Below the pieces are notes generated by a model. It ran no database searches, was not told where the DNA came from, and saw nothing but the letters and a program-made list of their open reading frames with translations. Source: Misgurnus anguillicaudatus (taxonomy: Eukaryota; Chordata; Actinopteri; Cypriniformes; Cobitidae). Taken from it: a DNA stretch of 64,000 bases. Positions within the stretch are counted from its first letter, which is position 1; the number at the start of each line of letters is the position of its first letter. This document shows positions 34,084 through 46,412 of this stretch, in pieces. Made by a program: the position numbers and the translations under genes. The DNA lies in NCBI RefSeq assembly GCF_027580225.2, contig NW_027395276.1, positions 3,579,501 through 3,643,500 on the forward strand. The letters are read 5' to 3'.

Positions 34084-34930
34084 CTATACAGTACATAGAC
34101 AGTTCCACAACATTTGTGAATAAGACCCTAAGACACTATATTTCTGTATGGTACTGAAATGTCAAGTCTATAATACTGTACTATATAACAAGTTTAATTT
34201 AAAGTGCACTTTTTGATAAAATACTGCAATGCTGCTAAATGCGTCACTGTATTTCACAAGCGTGGTTATGGTATTGTTTTGGCCTTCGTTTGCCTACATG
34301 CGTCACACTTCACAAAGCCGGAGAGAGAAAACAACACAACAAAACACAACACAACACATGACAATCATAAACAGCCTGCCTCTGATGAGCAAGTAAATAG
34401 ACACAGTTTAAAGATGGTCGCCCTCGAAAGACTGACTCATGCCCATTTCTGGCATGATGGAAAGCGCTTCCACCTAGACTGTAAACATAACACCCACTTG
34501 TCGTGTCCCTATTGGATCAATTAAACCTTTAAAGTGGGCTTCAGCTAATGAACCCATAACCTGTATTTTGTCAAGCCGCTCCATAAAATGATCATTTGAT
34601 CTGTTTTTTCAACATGTAACAAGCACCAAGGTGTGAGATCAAACTAGAACCTTTTATTCATCACAGCGGTGAGTAAAGAGAAACTGAATCACACAAATTC
34701 ATATTTAAGTGCTTGTGTTTTTGCCTAGAAACAGAGAATGAGAGCGACAGACAGAAGGGAATGTGTTTGTGAATGAGTTATAAGAAACAGTCTGATGTGA
34801 TTTGATGCCTTGAGGATCCATACTGGAGGAGAAAGCAGTCATCTGCACCATCTGGTGTTATTGGAATGACCATTTTAAAAATGTGAAAGGAAACAAAAAT
34901 ACATTCATTCGTCTCTATGATTTCTGATTA
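34084..34930. other. Intergenic, no gene seen
   Basis: A 106-codon frame at 34204-34524 has low-complexity AACACAAC repeats and no recognisable domain. Treated as non-coding. Confidence 0.4.
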
Positions 34931-35600
34931 CCCTGCTGAAAAAACCAGCATGGACCAACATGGGAATTATGCTGGTCTATGCTGGTTTGATGCTGGTTTA
35001 GCTGGTGGTCACCAGCCAACCAGCACCAAAACACAACATATGCTGGTCTTGCTGGTATGACCAGCATGGGATGCTGATGCTAATGCTGGTTTGATGCTGG
35101 TTTAGCTGTTGGTCACCAGCATATAGGGTGGCCTTTCGTGCCAGTTCCGCCGGACACGTCCCGAACATGTTTTCGGGTTCTTCTCCGGATACGTCATTGA
35201 AGTTCTCACATTTCATTTAAAATACATTAGAAAATTAAGATTTATTTCTTTTAAGACATACAATCATTGTAGTTTCATTCTTACCTTGAAATGTAACGGT
35301 TGCTTTTCTGAAATTAAACCCGAAATATTAAACCTTGATGACGTATGCGGTCAACCAACGCGACTTCCGGAGAACGAACCCAAAAACATGTTCGGGACGT
35401 GTCCGGCGGAACTGGCACGAATGGCCACCCTACCAGCATACCAGCACCAAAACACAACATATGCTGGTGCTAATGCTGGTTTGGTGCTGGTTTAGCTGGT
35501 GCTAATGCTGGTGCTGGTTTAGCTGGTGTTCACTAGCAAACCATCACCAAAACACAACATATGCTGGTATTGCTGGCATGCTGTTTTTTTCAGCAGGGTA
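34929..35600. mobile_element. Tc1/mariner-type MITE (TA-flanked) split by a nested hAT MITE
   Basis: The outer element 34931-35598 starts CCCTGCTGAAAAAACCAGCA and ends TGCTGTTTTTTTCAGCAGGG, with TA at each side. Its body is many copies of ATGCTGGT/ACCAGCAT. It is interrupted by the separate element at 35124-35432. Confidence 0.85.
35116..35440. mobile_element. Nested palindromic hAT-like MITE with 8-bp target duplication
   Basis: The element 35124-35432 starts TAGGGTGGCC and ends GGCCACCCTA, with CCAGCATA on both sides (35116-35123, 35433-35440). The arms GTTCCGCCGGACACGTCCCG and its complement are near-perfect. It inserted into the CCAGCAT-rich body of the older MITE. Confidence 0.88.
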
Positions 35601-35654
35601 TATTTATGTGCATGCATGACCTTTGACATATTGCCATTAACAGTAACATTTACT

Positions 35655-35815
35655 GTTTCAAAAAGGACACCTTTGTGCCTAAATGGTGCATATTACTATC
35701 TCAAAGATACATATTGGCACCTCAAAGGTACATATCTGTATACCTAAATGTTCATATTAGGATCTTTTTAAAAGGCACCGTCCCAGTAACAGTTTTGTAC
35801 CTTTTTCTGACAGTG
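35655..35815. repeat. Dispersed repeat with GTACATAT/CTCAAAG words
   Basis: GGCACCTCAAAGGTACATAT and TTTTGTACCTTTTTCTGACAGTG are shared with 32600-32745 and, in part, 5200-5295. Confidence 0.6.
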
Positions 35816-36245
35816 CAGAGATAACTGTCTTGACTAACAATTCGCTTATGTGCAATAATTGTTTCTAAACCTTTTTATGAGGGTCTGATCAATGCTGTCT
35901 TTAAAGTTGCCTACCGGTATATATTTTGTAAAAGCATGCCTTTGCAGTATGAATGCAAATACATGAATTAAAGAGAAAAATCTGTTGACACAAGGAAAGC
36001 CGCCTCTGACGCATCTACGAACAGATGGAGATGGAGAGATGGAAAGAGTCCAACACAAGGAAAAAAGTATGAATAGAGAGAGCGATGGTTTTTTATAGTC
36101 ATGGTGATTCATTATTGTGTGCATAAATAAACTCTCGCATCAAAGTTGTTTATCAGATGATGTCTAAAGATTTCCAACACTTTTCTAAACATCTGTGTGT
36201 CACTGTCATTGTGTGCAAAGGCAAAAGTTTATTTTAAGATCACTT

Positions 36246-36743
36246 AAAGGGTTCATAGCATAAAAATCTGAGTTTTTTTATGTTTAAGTGCTATAATTGT
36301 GTGTCTAGTGCTTCTGTCAACCAGTAACTTAGTTTTGGTAAGCAATTCTCTGAAAGTATGTAAAGATAGCTCATTCAGATTTGCCTGTTTTGTGATGTGG
36401 GTAGCAAGGCCAGTTATAATAATATTGCCCCTTAATTTGCACTATCCAATCACAGCACTGCCATTTAGTGTAAAGAGAAAGAAAAAGTTGACAGCACAGT
36501 TGAGTTTCGATTTTAATAAACCAGCATTATGGTGATCAGTGTATGCATTTCATCAGCTCATTTGCATTTTAAAGGACACACCCAAAACGGCACATTTTTG
36601 CTCGCACCTACAAAGTGGCAATTTTAACATGCTATAATAAATTATCTATAGGGTATTTTGAGCTAAAACTTCACATACGTACTCTGGGGACACCAAAGAT
36701 TTAATTGACAACTTGAATAAAATCTCATAATATGACCCCTTTA
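36246..36743. mobile_element. MITE of the TTAAAGGGGTCAT family
   Basis: TAAAGGGTTCATAGCATAAA at the left pairs with CATAATATGACCCCTTTAA at the right. Interior words (TTTGTGATGTGGGTAGCA; GCATTATGGTGATCAGTGT) are shared with 18822-20814 and 59049-59356. Confidence 0.75.
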
Positions 36744-37003
36744 AAGGAATATTTCACCCAATAATGAAAATTCTGTAATAATTTACTCACCCTCGTGTTG
36801 TTATAAACCTGTATTAATTTCTTTGTATTCATTTGTCCTCCGGGGGCAGCGCTCGGTGAACTATCCCTTTAATGTACCGCAATCACTTTTTAAATAAAGC
36901 AGATTTATGCAAGTCATATTAGCATATGAGGTGTTATGAAATAACAAATGTGACTGTAATAAACAGAAACTTGTAAAGTATTTGCCTAAATGATTTAAGT
37001 ATG

Positions 37004-38194
37004 TACACTCACCTAAAGGATTATTAGGAACACCATACTAATACTGTGTTTGACCCCCTTTCGCCTTCAGAACTGCCTTATTGATTTAACAAGGTGCTGG
37101 CAGCATTCTTTAGAAATGTTGGCCCATATTGATAGGATAGCATCTTGCAGTTGATGGAGATTTGTGGAATGCACATCCAGAGCACGAAGCTCCCGTTCCC
37201 CCACATCCCAAAGATGCTCTATTGGGTTGAGATCTGGTGACTGTGGGGGCCATTTTAGTACAGTGAACTCATTGTCATGTTCAAGAAACCAATTTAAAAT
37301 GATTTGAGCTTTGTGACATGGTGCATTATCCTGCTGGAAGTAGCCATCAGAGGATGAGTTCATGGTGGTCATAAAGGGATGGACATGGTCAGAAACAATG
37401 CTCAGGTAGGCCGTGGCATTTAAACGATGCCCAATTGGCACTAAGGGGCCTAAAGTGTGCCAAGAAAACATCCCCCACACCATTACACCACCACCAGAAG
37501 CCTGCACAGTGGTAACAAGGCATGATGGATCCATGTTCTCATTCTGTTTATGCCAAATTCTGACTCTACCATCTGAATGTCTCAACAGAAATCGAGTCTC
37601 ATCAGACCAGACAACATTTTTCCAGTCTTCAACTGTCCAATTTTGGTGAGCTTGTGCAAAATGTAGCCTCTTTTTCTTTTTTGTAGTGGAGATGAGTGGT
37701 ACCCGGTGGTGTCTTCTGCTGTTGTAGCCCATCCTCCTCAAGGTTGTGCATGTTGTGGCTTCACAAATGCTTTGCTGCATACCTCGGTTGTAACAGTCAA
37801 AGTTGCTCTTCTATCAGCTTGAATCAGTCGGCTCATTCTCCTCTGACCTCTAGCATCAACAATACATTTTCACCCACAGGACTAACGCATACTGGATGTT
37901 TTTACACCATTCTTTGTAAACCCTAGAAATGGTTGTGCGTGAAAATCCAAGTAACTGAGCAGATTGTGAAATACTCAGACCGGCCCGTCTGGCACCAACA
38001 ACTATGCTACGCTCAAAATTGCTTAAATCACCTTTCTTTCCCATTCTGACATTCAGTTTGGAGTTCAGGAGATTGTCTTGACCAGGACCACACCCCTAAA
38101 TGCTTTGATGCAACTGCCATGTGATTGGTTGTTTAGATAATTGCATTAATGAGAAATTGAACAGGTGTTCCTAATAATCCTTTAGGTGAGTTTA
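37004..38194 (-). mobile_element. Near-complete Tc1/mariner transposon
   Basis: The inverted ends CACTCACCTAAAGGATTATT and AATAATCCTTTAGGTGAGT (37006-38192) sit between TA dinucleotides, the Tc1 target duplication. A transposase frame on the minus strand fills most of the 1187 bp. It lies 0.9 kb upstream of the per2 promoter module. Confidence 0.92.
37067..38044 (-). pseudogene. Tc1-like transposase, frameshifted
   Basis: The N-terminal part starts at 38044 (MGKKGDLSNFERSIV), with a helix-turn-helix (ISQSAQLLGFSRTTISRVY). The catalytic part, 37780-37067 (237 codons), has D in WSDETRF, D in QQDNAPCH and E in NPIEHLWD, a DD34E triad. Between 37860 and 37780 the frame shifts at least twice, so no single protein is made. 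The catalytic residues are intact, indicating a fairly young loss. Confidence 0.9.
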
Positions 38195-38336
38195 TTTACT
38201 TATGCTGTACTAATTGCTAACATAATGAGCTATGCCCTATATCCATTGAATGAAAAAAAAATATTTCAGTATTAGCCTACACATAGGGATCACCAGAAAG
38301 ATCATATCTTACCAAAGGGCCAAAGTTTAACCTACA

Positions 38337-38621
38337 TGAGTGGTTCTCACTTTTTTGGCAGGCGGCCTCCCTGTGTACGGTGCATCCCTTTGTGGCGCCC
38401 CAAAGAAAATGTATGACATAAAACTTAAAATTTGAATTAAACAAAACATATTAAATAATACAATGTAGTGGTGTTGGTAAGTCGCCTTATTTGTTTGAGG
38501 TTTAATTACACAGAATTGAAAATAAATTAATGTTTTTTCTAAAATGTCATTAAATTGGGCCCCCCCTGGCACCATCTCAGGGCCCTCCAGGGGGCCACGG
38601 TCCCCAGTTTGAGAACCACTG
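38337..38621. mobile_element. MITE with GTGGTTCTCA ends
   Basis: GAGTGGTTCTCACTTTTTTGG on the left mirrors CCCCAGTTTGAGAACCACTG on the right. The flanking 8-mers (CCTACATG; TCCTAGAT) are only partly alike, so it is probably an old insertion. Confidence 0.65.
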
Positions 38622-39098
38622 TCCTAGATATGCAAATACCTAATTAAAAAGAAAACTATACTATTGGCAATGGCAACAAGCAAGATATCTGAAGCATCTT
38701 CACAACAGATGGAGATAGAAAAAGTCTAAAACAAAGAAAAAAATGAGAGAATGGAGAAAGCAATGGTGTTTCATACTCATGCTGATTCATTTCTGTATGC
38801 ATGAATGAACTTTGAGATTCACAGTTCTCTATTAGATTATGTATTATATGTTTCCATGCACATTTATATAATACTGCAAGAAAATAGTCAGATCCCTATC
38901 CATTTAAAAACATCACATGACAAGCAATTACGTGTTTGGCGCACAGAGAGAGCCACATTGACTGTACACACACTTGTATAACAGTTTGTATAACTCGGGC
39001 ATACTCGGACCAACCACACTCGGTCCCATTCAGCTGCTTTCCCTCCTTACTACTGATTTGCCCATACGTAGCTCACGACGTCACCGGCCATGGGCGTC
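38622..39098. other. Upstream flank of per2
   Basis: No gene. AT-rich until about 39050, where GC content rises into the promoter. Confidence 0.4.
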
Positions 39099-39127
39099 CA
39101 CGTGAGCCGTTTGACACCCTTATGTAA
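39099..39127 (+). promoter_or_regulatory. per2: E-box/D-box light-responsive module of per2
   Basis: The perfect E-box CACGTG (39099-39104) is followed 15 bp later by the perfect D-box TTATGTAA (39120-39127). In zebrafish per2, a closely spaced E-box and D-box near the promoter form the light-responsive module; CLOCK/BMAL act at the E-box and PAR-bZIP factors such as TEF at the D-box. The motifs and their position at the start of the GC-rich block are seen directly. The light response here is inferred from that knowledge. Confidence 0.85.
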
Positions 39128-39146
39128 AAAGACTGGCGGCCCTTTC

Positions 39147-39248
39147 ATCCAATCACAGCCCGAACACTGCATTTCCGCATTGTTTTCATGGAATTCCTCG
39201 CCGCTCGTCCAATAGAATCGCGCGGAGGGAGGAGTCGGGGGCGGGGTT
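39147..39248 (+). promoter_or_regulatory. per2: Core promoter elements: two CCAAT boxes and a GC box
   Basis: CCAAT occurs in CATCCAATCACAG (about 39148-39153) and GTCCAATAGAA (about 39208-39213), then GGGGGCGGGG at about 39237-39246. There is no TATA box. The CpG-rich stretch of about 300 bp suits a TATA-less promoter starting downstream of 39250. Confidence 0.65.
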
Positions 39249-39259
39249 TGAATTGAGGT

Positions 39260-39439
39260 CACACAGCGATCCAGGGCACCGAGCTCATTCGCGACAGCGG
39301 CGCTGTGGTCGAAGTGTGTCAATGCGAATCTGTGGTTCTGTGAGAAACTGACACGAAAATTACAGGAATATTTTGTCAATCTAGCCGGACAGGACAGACA
39401 TTTGTGCTGTTTGACAGGAACATTTGTCCGGGTTGTCAG
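39260..39439 (+). other. per2: Probable non-coding first exon of per2
   Basis: The GC-rich stretch ends in a good donor, TGTCAG|GTAGGA, with GT at 39440. The first coding exon begins at an acceptor 6.9 kb away, so a leader exon is expected. The start is not determined; 39260 is a rough placing after the GC box. Confidence 0.45.
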
Positions 39440-40059
39440 GTAGGAGGCGTTAATCTTGAATTTATGGTACGACGGGTGGGTTGTATAACTCTTTCCATTG
39501 ACTGCAATGTGACCGAATCACAAGAACCAAAGTTTAGGCAGTGGACCGAATGTGTTATTGATGCGGCATGTATAAGATACAGTGTCACATAAACATTGAA
39601 TTTTCATTCATAAACAGTCTTTATATGACACATATGTGTATATTAAAGCCATTAAACCGTGCGTTGCATAACTGTGTCAGAGAGTGGGTCATCCTCGGTC
39701 ACTGCTCTACAGGAAAGCCCTATATATCTCTGCATTGCCCCCCTTTATTTATTTCGTTTAGAAAGTTATTATTTTACAAGATATATTTTTATTATAAATG
39801 TAGAGTTGCACGTGTTTTACTGAAACAATAACATCTTTGAGAAAGTGAGAGATAGGGGATTGGTAAAATGTAAGATGTATTATTAGGGCACTTGCTTGGT
39901 AGACTTGATTGACTATCCAGAGCTAAAATGAATGAAACTCAAGATTATAAGGTTGTATAAGGGTATATAACAGTCACGAGTTAAAGGCATGAAGCCTTTT
40001 AACAACCATGTCACCGATAACGAAAGGAATTTAAGAATGACACCTGCACTATTGGTTAC

Positions 40060-40490
40060 ATTGTGTCATTGGTCACTTTGTATCACTGAATAATTATTGG
40101 TCACATTGTAGCATTTGTATTATTTGTTTCAACAGTGTGTGATTGGTCACTTTGTATCATTGTGTCATTGGTCACTTTGTATCACTGAATTATTGATCAC
40201 ACATGTATAATTTATATTATTTGTTACATTATGTCATTGATCACTTTGTATCATTGTGTCATTGGTCAATTTGTGTCATTTTGTCATTGGTCACTTTGTA
40301 TAATTTTGTCATTGGTCACTTTGTATAATTTTGTCATTGGTCACTTTGTAACATTGTGTCATTGGTCAATTTGTGTCATTTTGTCATTGGTTACTTTGTA
40401 TCATTGTGTCATTGGTCACTTTGTGTCATTTTGTCATTGGTCACTTTGTATAATTTTGTCATTGGTCACTTTGTAACATTCTATTATTGC
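40060..40490. repeat. Minisatellite of TTGTCATTGGTCACTTTGTA units
   Basis: A unit of about 26 bp (CATTGGTCACTTTGTA followed by TCATTGTG or TAATTTTG) repeats roughly 15 times, most regular from 40225 to 40480. Each unit has ATTGG (inverted CCAAT) overlapping GGTCA. The open frames across it (FVSFCHWSL...) are artefacts of the repeat. Confidence 0.9.
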
Positions 40491-42467
40491 TCGCATGTTT
40501 TATATGTGCTAGTTCACTATAGTCTCATTCATAAGATCTGAATTAGTATATGGTCATTCATTTAGTCAGTAAACAGGCATTAAGTTTGATGAATTGTTTT
40601 TAAAAGGATCAGTGTTGCGGTTTTAGCTGTGTGGTTGAACTAGATTAAACTGACCTAGTCTTACAGGAGGTGTTCCAAATACCTTACTGTGCCTGTACAG
40701 TATTGAGCACATAAACATTACACGTGCTCTTTAAATGCCATATTGCTTAGATCTGCATTACTTTCTCTTTATTCAGACTGAATCAAATCTGATCTCTGCA
40801 TGTGCTCATGCTCTATATGAGGCAATTTGCATGTGTTTTAGCATTTTTATTTGCATGCTTTAACATTCAGGTTCCTTTCCAGTTGAAGCCTATTGCTTAA
40901 TAAATTGTAATAATGTCATCTTGTGATATTCTTCTCATTCAAGTTCAATGAGATCAGCAGGAAGAATATAAAAATATTCATGCTTCATTTATTGCTTTTA
41001 TTTATTGTATGTAATCTTATTCGTGAGGCCGGTGTTGCTGGATCCAAATGAGAGCCTGGAGATATGCAGTTGTTGTGTCTATTTTGGTGATGCTAGACAG
41101 AGATGCTAGAATAATTGCCACAGTACTGACGTAAATGGAAACTGACCATGCTTTGCTCCTATTGGTGGAGATCCTATCTATATGTCAGACTATATGTTTA
41201 AGATACTGATTTTTATTTTAGCGACTTATAATTAACTACCAACTATTAGAGATTCAAATTGTGGGTGGTAACATTATGCCCCTGTGGTTTTAAATGCATG
41301 GGTCACATGGGTGGTTAATCAACTTTTTCCCTCCGGGTGGCCATTAAAGAGAAAGTGCGTGGGCGAGCAATTTCGTTAAAGTGTCCGAAATCAGGATCTC
41401 ACTCATCAGGATAGGTCACAAGCGTTGGCCCCTGTGATGGGATTGGCTGTCGGGGATGAGCACTTGGGTAGGCGGTGGGAGGGTAGGAAGTGATGACGCA
41501 CGGGTGAAATTTTTATGTATTTAGAGAACAGTTCTGGCTTCGAGCCACATGAACACTCCAACAAGCCCTACTTTACACACTGAATGCTTCAAAGGCAAGC
41601 TGGGAAACAGAGCAGACATGAGATTAGATTACAGAGGGTGATGTTGGGAACTGCAGATTTATCAGAATTACTTTTGTGCTATCTGTATTCTTTGAGCCTT
41701 GGTTTGGTGCACGCAATCATTTTTGTCCTTATCAGTGGTTTTACTATCGCACACTCATGTGCAATGAAAAATCTAGTCATAGTCCTATAAGGGTTCTCTA
41801 AAAGTTTGACATAGGAGAACCCCAAAGGACCATTTGCCATAGGAGATTTGCCATAGGAGAAGCGCAAAGAACCAACTGAAAGTTTATGTGCATGTTAACG
41901 CTTCTTTATGGAAGCATACAGCTTGAAGAAAACCGAATTGGAGTAAATCACTTCCTCTCTCTTTCTCGTACGTTATTTGAGCAGTGCAGCCCCCTTAATG
42001 TTCCAGCAATAGATGATCTGCACACCCACACTGCCCTCAATGAAAGTTTATTCTTCACACCACCAGGCAGCGAGGCTGTATAGAGCGTAGAGATAACACA
42101 ATATACTGTAACAAAAATATTTGATTGCTCGTGGGTGCTTTAGGGAAGACCTACTGACCTTACTGTACACTTTATATCTCTGATGATTGTTCACAAATCT
42201 GCGGTAGGTCGATGAGAAATACAGAAAGAAATTGATATGTAGAGGCCTTCTGGAGAGAGGAACATAGAGAATAAAAGGTGAGATTTCAGTCTCAGCCGGA
42301 GAACATTTTGATTTCTTTCTGACTTCTCTTCTTGTCATGAACCATAGAAGCTGGCATGGCATTAAATAAGAGAAGAAAAAGTGCATGAATCAATGTCAAC
42401 TTTCTACCAAGTCTTTTATTAGCCTAAACTTTTAACCCCACTAAGTAGTTTTACAGTATTTATTTGT

Positions 42468-42727
42468 TAGGGGTGCACCGATAAATGCCGATATACACTA
42501 ATAATACGTGGTCGATATCTCTCTTCTGAATCGCACAGCCGAAATTGCATTCACTTATTGAGACTAAAAACGAAAACGTGCACTTTGGAGGAAATGCGTA
42601 GATGGACATTATCAAGAAATGAAGATGCAGAAAGTGTCAAAATAAAGTTACCTCATATCGATATTTTATGTGCATCGTTAGAAATGTAATCAATGCATCT
42701 CGATATCGATGTATTGTTGCACCCCTA
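42468..42727. mobile_element. hAT-like MITE with TAGGGGTGCACCGATA end
   Basis: TAGGGGTGCACCGATAAATG at the left and GTTGCACCCCTA at the right are inverted. The 8-mers outside do not match, so it is older or one end is eroded. Related in sequence style (CGATAT words) to 47763-48229. Confidence 0.7.
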
Positions 42728-45117
42728 TTTTTCATGCATGTAAAGTAAGGGATAAAAGTATTTAGATAATGTACTCTAAAATGCACTAGGTTCAGCAGAA
42801 TCTAATCTTTGTGTAAGTGCAATAACACGTGTCATCTTGAAAAGTTTTGATAGCTATCTGTTCCATAAATGATTATCAAACAGCTGCTTACGAATGCACT
42901 TTGAAATACGACTACCAGAGGGACTTGAGAGGTAGTTTAGTATTATGTAATTACAGGTGACACTCAAGCAACTAAATTATTACATCAAAGTATTTCATTG
43001 TGGTGGTGCTGGTGAGTCACACTGGTGGTGAATCACTTCAACAGCATCCACTAAGCACTGATGGGTTTTCATTGTCCACTGTTTGATAACAAGTCCAACA
43101 TCAGTCACTCCCCTATCTAAAGTTGTGAAAAGCTAAATGTTTCTCAAATAAGGCTGAACATTGCATTTGGATTTTGTGTTTTTGCCATCACCAACTATGA
43201 GTTATACAAGTTTTATAATGTTTAAAATGTAGCTCCTTATATTTGTATAGCATCTCGGCACTTATGTAAGTCTTTATATAAAAGCTAACTGCTGCCCATG
43301 TGCCATTGCAAAACACATTCAATTACATAAATGTCTAACTTGATACTATGTTATAAAACTGTGTGTAAGGTTTGCTCGATGTGCTTTATGTTCTATAACA
43401 TTAGGACAGGTTTTGTGTGTCCAATCATTGTTGGCTTTGTTGTCATTTTAACAGATTAATGCTGAGTATCTTTTATGCTGAGCAATAAGCATGCATACAG
43501 TTTTCAGTTTGAGAAGCAGTGCATAAACTGCATGCAATAAAAGACTTCTAGACATTTCTCTTTACTGCAGACTCTTTGCAATTATCTTATAAAAAATGTT
43601 GTCACATTTGAATTTCCTGATGACGTTTGCTTTTTTTGCTTGAACAAACACAACTAATCTGAACAAACACTATATATTTGTCCAATATAGAGCAGATGCA
43701 GGTCTTTTAGCTCAATGACCTGAAATAAATTTGCTGAATCAGCAGTGAGATTGTGACTTTGGACTTAGTTTAATACTGCTGGCAGTGGACTTGAATCTCT
43801 CAGCAGATGTCTATTCCTAACTGGCTATGTTTAGTTTATTAGATCTAATTTAACTTGTCACCTAAAGTTAGATTCCCTATTAAAATCTAATACTACGTTT
43901 TATTACCTGACTATTTTTAATTGTGTTGTTGAATTTGTATCCCAATGTTATACATACGGATAAACAGATTTTATGCATTCAAAGACTTATTTGGTCTTGT
44001 CTTGGTCTCGGTTTAGGTGGTCTTGACTATAACACTGGCAAAGAGTGCAGATCTGATCAGATGCACTTCTCCATCCGCCATATATTTCACCTTTGATTGC
44101 ATTAGAAAGTGGATTTAATATTGCTCTGTCACCTATAATGATGTTAAAATGCAGTATTCTTCTGCATGGGCCCTCCAGGCCAAATATCACAGAAAATGCC
44201 TAGAGAATTTCATTACTGATACAATAATGGATAATAATCTACCACTTGAAGCTCTAAAACCAGAAATGTAATGCAAAACGGTTTCTCTTCACAACGGTAA
44301 AAAGATTATCTATAAATGCATATTTATATTTTGCAAGAAATGCAAGGTCATTACTCATTACTTGGTGGTTGCTATGATGTTCTGGATGGTTGCTAGGTGT
44401 TGTATACTGGCCCAAATCAAAAACACCCATTCCTGGTCCATCCTTAAGTGTTAGTCTATAAAATGGTTTTAGGGTTAGCCTGAGACGAGTTAAGCACCAC
44501 AGTTTAATGCATTAGTCTGTTTAAATCTCTAGATGTATGAGGAATGACATGCTTTTCTGAATTTTTACCTATATTTTATTGTGGATGCGCTTAGTTTTTT
44601 CTTAAAGAAAGACTTACATAAGTTCCACTGTCCTATACTAAACTCATTTACTTCCTTCATCATCATTCTGAATCTCTGTTAATGGTTACACACGGCGGTG
44701 TTAAAAATGTCACAATGAGTCTAGTAATCCAAAGGTTACTGCAGCTGTGGTATTGCCCTGTAGGTTACCAGGTTACACTTGGCGCTCTGCCAGTAGGTAA
44801 ACCTTTCATTGCCGCTGTTCATACATGTCTGACAGGTGAATTGGAGGTGAAACACCAGGCGCTTTAAAAAAATCAGACAAAAAGAAATTGACGTAAGCTA
44901 GGTAGGACTGGGTGGTGTATATCATGGGTGATGATATGTGGACAAAGGTACATATTGGCTACAATAACTTTTTTAAAGCTTTTAAAATTTTAATAGACTT
45001 ATTTATTCAAAATTATATATTGCCACATGATTATATGGACCTTAACCCAACACTGTGACTGACAATGTATTGATATACAATTACTGATTTTAGGATTATG
45101 GTAACTATAACCCAAAT

Positions 45118-45293
45118 GCCTAATACAGTGCTTCCCAATCCTGGTCCTCGAGCACCCCCTCCTTCCTTCTAAAATGGTAGACATGTCTCCCTAACAAGCT
45201 GATGAGTTAAATCAGGTGTGTTAAATAAGGAGACATCTAAAACTTTCTGGGAGGGGTCCTCAAGGACCAGGATTGGGAAGCACTGGCCTAATA
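45118..45293. mobile_element. Palindromic hAT-like MITE, 160 bp, 8-bp target duplication
   Basis: GCCTAATA at 45118-45125 and 45286-45293 flank an element starting CAGTGCTTCCCAATCCTGGT and ending in its complement. An AGACATGTCTCC/GGAGACATCT block is also mirrored. Confidence 0.9.
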
Positions 45294-46412
45294 CATAGAC
45301 TGCCATTCAGATCTTTAGGATCATTTACTCTTGAATATTTTTTATTTTTGAGAATAAGATTAAAGAAAATTGACACACAGCAAAATCCCCAGAGTTAAAT
45401 GAACATTGCTGGGTCCCAATCTTACAGAATGTTAAAAAGTAACACTGAAGCAGAGTTAAAAGCTACAATCTGTAACTTTTCCTCTCTTCTACCATCTCTG
45501 TTTAAACCCTTACTTGTAAAGTTATGTTCTTGATTTAGGATTAGATGTTAGCTGTTTCATTTAAAGTCATTATGATGATCAGTGTTTGTTTTAGTTTGAC
45601 TTGACTCTTGGTAATCCACTATAGCTGTAATTTACTCTAATGATATATTTTTAGCTTGCAGGTGAAGGAGTCATAAGCCAAACGCTAAAACTGTCCTTCT
45701 TTAATATGGCCAATCTCAGGCTTTGACCAGGAACCCTGGATCAACCTTTAGCTCAGGGCAGACATTAAATGCCTTTATTTCTTTAGGGCAAAGGGATTAG
45801 AGTGTATTTATCCCTTGCCGTTTCTACAGGACCTTCAGAACATGAAGGGCTGAAAGTCTGTCTGGTCTTGTAGTTGGTCTAGACAGGTGTCTGATGCCTT
45901 TTATGTGGGCTCGACGGGAGCGTTTGAAGGAAACAGTGTTCACATGCTGAAATGCCACCTCTGTTTGTCTAAAGGACTGTGCACAGACATCGTAAGAGAC
46001 AGTCAGGGTCAACCACCTTTGGGTTCCAGACCGAGCTTGACTGGTTTATAGATTGTACCTTGGCGATAGATCAGACATGTTTTGATGTACCGCCGACATT
46101 TATGATAACCTGCCGTTACTAACTTTAACCATTCTATTTGTACTTTAGTAGGCCTACTGATACTTACAGTATGGGGTTATTGTGTGTTATACCTAGATTT
46201 GATGGTATATCTAGTGCTGGGGATGACATGCAGATTTGCTCAAACCATATATAATCCAGATTTATGCCATCATATACCAGGTGTCAGGTCTAAAGTTTCA
46301 CTGACTTAATCTATCTTTTCCCCCATAGGTAGCTTTTTTCTGCATCTGCATTCTGAAGATACGATGAGCTCCTTGGTCTTTGTTTTATTTCTTCAAACCT
46401 GTCTGAGGAGTG

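Larger units (their letters stand above)
39440..46328 (+). other. per2: per2 intron 1 (inferred)
   Basis: About 6.9 kb without coding sequence. It holds the minisatellite at 40060-40490, MITEs at 42468-42727 and 45118-45293, and a diverged dispersed repeat around 45370-45600. Acceptor CCCCATAG at 46321-46328. Confidence 0.5.

Noticed and set aside
34204..34524. 106-codon plus-strand frame
   Set aside because: Contains low-complexity AACACAAC repeats and shows no domain or flanking splice signals.
39050..39379. 109-codon minus-strand frame over the per2 promoter
   Set aside because: It lies in GC-rich promoter DNA, where long frames arise by chance, and shows no domain or splice context.
40231..40541. 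Frames reading CHWSLCIILSLV repeats
   Set aside because: Produced by the intron 1 minisatellite; no start context or conservation expected.
41584..41790. Short frames around 41.6-42.4 kb in per2 intron 1
   Set aside because: No domain, no splice context and no length beyond chance.
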